The position numbers and the translations under genes were made by a program. Below the pieces are notes generated by a model. That model worked only from the letters and a program-made list of their open reading frames with translations. It was not told the DNA's origin and did no database searches. A DNA stretch of 5,819 nucleotides, from assembly GCA_022567055.1 (NCBI GenBank), contig JADFHU010000399.1:1-5819 (forward strand). Reading direction: 5' to 3'. Positions 5,106-5,819 of the stretch are shown piece after piece (the first letter of the stretch is position 1; every line of letters begins with the position of its first letter). Origin of the DNA: Planctomycetota bacterium. Lineage in GTDB: Bacteria > Planctomycetota > Phycisphaerae > Sedimentisphaerales > Anaerobacaceae.

Positions 5106-5796
5106 TTATTACGCGGGTGCCAGCGAGGCCCTCAAATATGCATATGACCATCTCCCTGACAATCGGAAGAAGATTATGGTTACGCGAGGTAAACTACCCA
5201 CAAAGGTGCCGATCCAAGAGCCTGAGAATTGGGTCGAGCGCGTAGCGGTGTTCTGGGGCGCTGGCCAAGAAGGCTGGGCTTGTGATGCGGCGGGCGTAGA
5301 GCTCGACTCAAACTCCCGACACCCGAAATACTCGATTCGAGAGTTCATCCAGACGGTCGTCGACGAGAGAAAACTCGAAGCGCAAGTCACACCCCGAGAC
5401 GCGAAATCTGCCACCATCCCATTGGACGTCGATCCGCTCGTCGCACATCTTCAGGCAGAGGTCAGGCGACTGTTCGAAACCCAGCGGGACCCTAAGCGCT
5501 TCCTAGGCGGTCTTCGAAAAGCCTATAAGGCGGCTCTCCGCGAAGAGAAGAAATCTCCGGGCGACGAGCTTCCGCTACGCCGCGTCGCCAATCGGCTGTC
5601 CAAGAACTGGGCGCGCTTCCGTTATGACGAGTTCAATGTTGATCTCGGCAACGCGGTCCGCTCAGGAAAAACATCCATCGACAAAGATCGACTTCATCTA
5701 AATCACACACGGGACACAAGGCAAGGCATGCTCCTGTATGGCCTCGAGCCCAGTGGTTACGTGGGATTCATCAGCTTTAAGCCCGAGGAATTGTGA
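5074..5796 (+). CDS. Protein of unknown function, 240 aa as read; true start uncertain
   Basis: I do not recognise this protein. It is hydrophilic, with no signal peptide or membrane helix. Notable parts are Val-Ala-Val-Phe-Trp-Gly-Ala-Gly-Gln-Glu-Gly-Trp-Ala-Cys-Asp-Ala-Ala-Gly-Val (58-75), a basic helical stretch (about 140-160), and a section (163-210) whose helix-helix-short-strand look could be winged-helix or LOTUS-like; that is a guess. It ends Gly-Tyr-Val-Gly-Phe-Ile-Ser-Phe-Lys-Pro-Glu-Glu-Leu. TTG 5074, GTG 5077 and GTG 5080 all lack a ribosome site, and this stretch overlaps the opposite-strand LamG frame. The real N-terminus may therefore be missing. Alternatively translation may start at ATG 5176 (Met35), which has GGAAG at 5165-5169 six bases ahead, giving 206 aa. 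The stop overlaps the next start as TGATG, indicating an operon whose partner lies to the right. Confidence 0.6.
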   Translation: MVVTCEQDAECYYAGASEALKYAYDHLPDNRKKIMVTRGKLPTKVPIQEPENWVERVAVFWGAGQEGWACDAAGVELDSNSRHPKYSIREFIQTVVDERKLEAQVTPRDAKSATIPLDVDPLVAHLQAEVRRLFETQRDPKRFLGGLRKAYKAALREEKKSPGDELPLRRVANRLSKNWARFRYDEFNVDLGNAVRSGKTSIDKDRLHLNHTRDTRQGMLLYGLEPSGYVGFISFKPEEL

Positions 5797-5819
5797 TGGT
5801 AGACCAAGCATTTGCAGAA
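5796..5819 (+). CDS. Start of the next gene (3' truncated by window), unknown
   Basis: ATG 5796-5798 shares its A with the TGA stop of the preceding gene (TGATG), a classic translational-coupling overlap. Eight codons are visible (Met-Val-Asp-Gln-Ala-Phe-Ala-Glu), too few to identify the product. The coupling suggests its product works together with the unknown protein upstream. Confidence 0.5.

Noticed and set aside
5136..5145. ATATGCATAT palindrome as an operator or promoter for the unknown gene
   Set aside because: It is only ten bases and A/T-rich, and lies inside a possible coding stretch. No matching -35 element at standard spacing is visible.
4266..5147. Long plus-strand open frame of 293 codons
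   Set aside because: It lies antisense to purD and the start of the AsmA-like gene, where the minus strand has clear family motifs. Its translation shows no recognisable domain, so it is a shadow frame.

Overview
The window (about 56% GC by eye) reads as a piece of a Gram-negative bacterial genome. It carries a LolA-type lipoprotein-carrier C-terminus, an AsmA-family inner-membrane-anchored giant, a FabZ-type hotdog dehydratase and purD. The gene mix, GC level and style of the FabZ and mini-histone proteins remind me of Nitrospirota (Nitrospira-like). That assignment rests on remembered family resemblance and is an inference only.

Layout, left to right. Positions 1-133 hold the C-terminal end of a LolA-like protein (+). 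Positions 134-294 are an intergenic region with a sigma70-type promoter preceded by a 12-bp palindrome. At 295-468 (+) there is a 57-aa protein matching the conserved core of the Hc1/HctA histone H1-like family, without the usual basic tail. A 116-bp gap containing an inverted repeat follows. At 585-1061 (+) lies a FabZ-like 3-hydroxyacyl-ACP dehydratase with both catalytic residues. It ends only 18 bp from the stop of the convergent gene at 1080-4349 (-), an intact 1089-aa AsmA-like protein with an N-terminal membrane anchor, about five degenerate repeats of ~118 aa and an AsmA-type C-terminus. Upstream of it on the same strand, after a 57-bp spacer with a UUCG-loop hairpin, is the C-terminal third of purD.

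The right end is abnormal. The purD reading frame passes without interruption into a fragment of a LamG/concanavalin A-like lectin domain. The switch falls in a short block (4788-4808) where the two families happen to share the Asp-Pro-Glu-x-Gln-Ala-Ile pattern. The lectin fragment then runs head-on into an opposite-strand open frame (5074-5796, unknown function), with no promoter space between them. That unknown gene is coupled to the next by a TGATG overlap. The simplest reading is that everything right of about 4790 is joined to the purD-AsmA locus by an illegitimate event, either a metagenome-assembly chimera or a microhomology-mediated rearrangement, with a possible second join near 5056-5108.

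Functionally the left 4.4 kb has an envelope and lipid theme: lipoprotein trafficking, acyl-chain dehydration, and an AsmA-type protein likely involved in lipid transport or outer-membrane biogenesis. A small nucleoid protein and a purine biosynthesis gene sit beside these. I found no tRNA, rRNA, CRISPR array, insertion sequence or clear phage gene.
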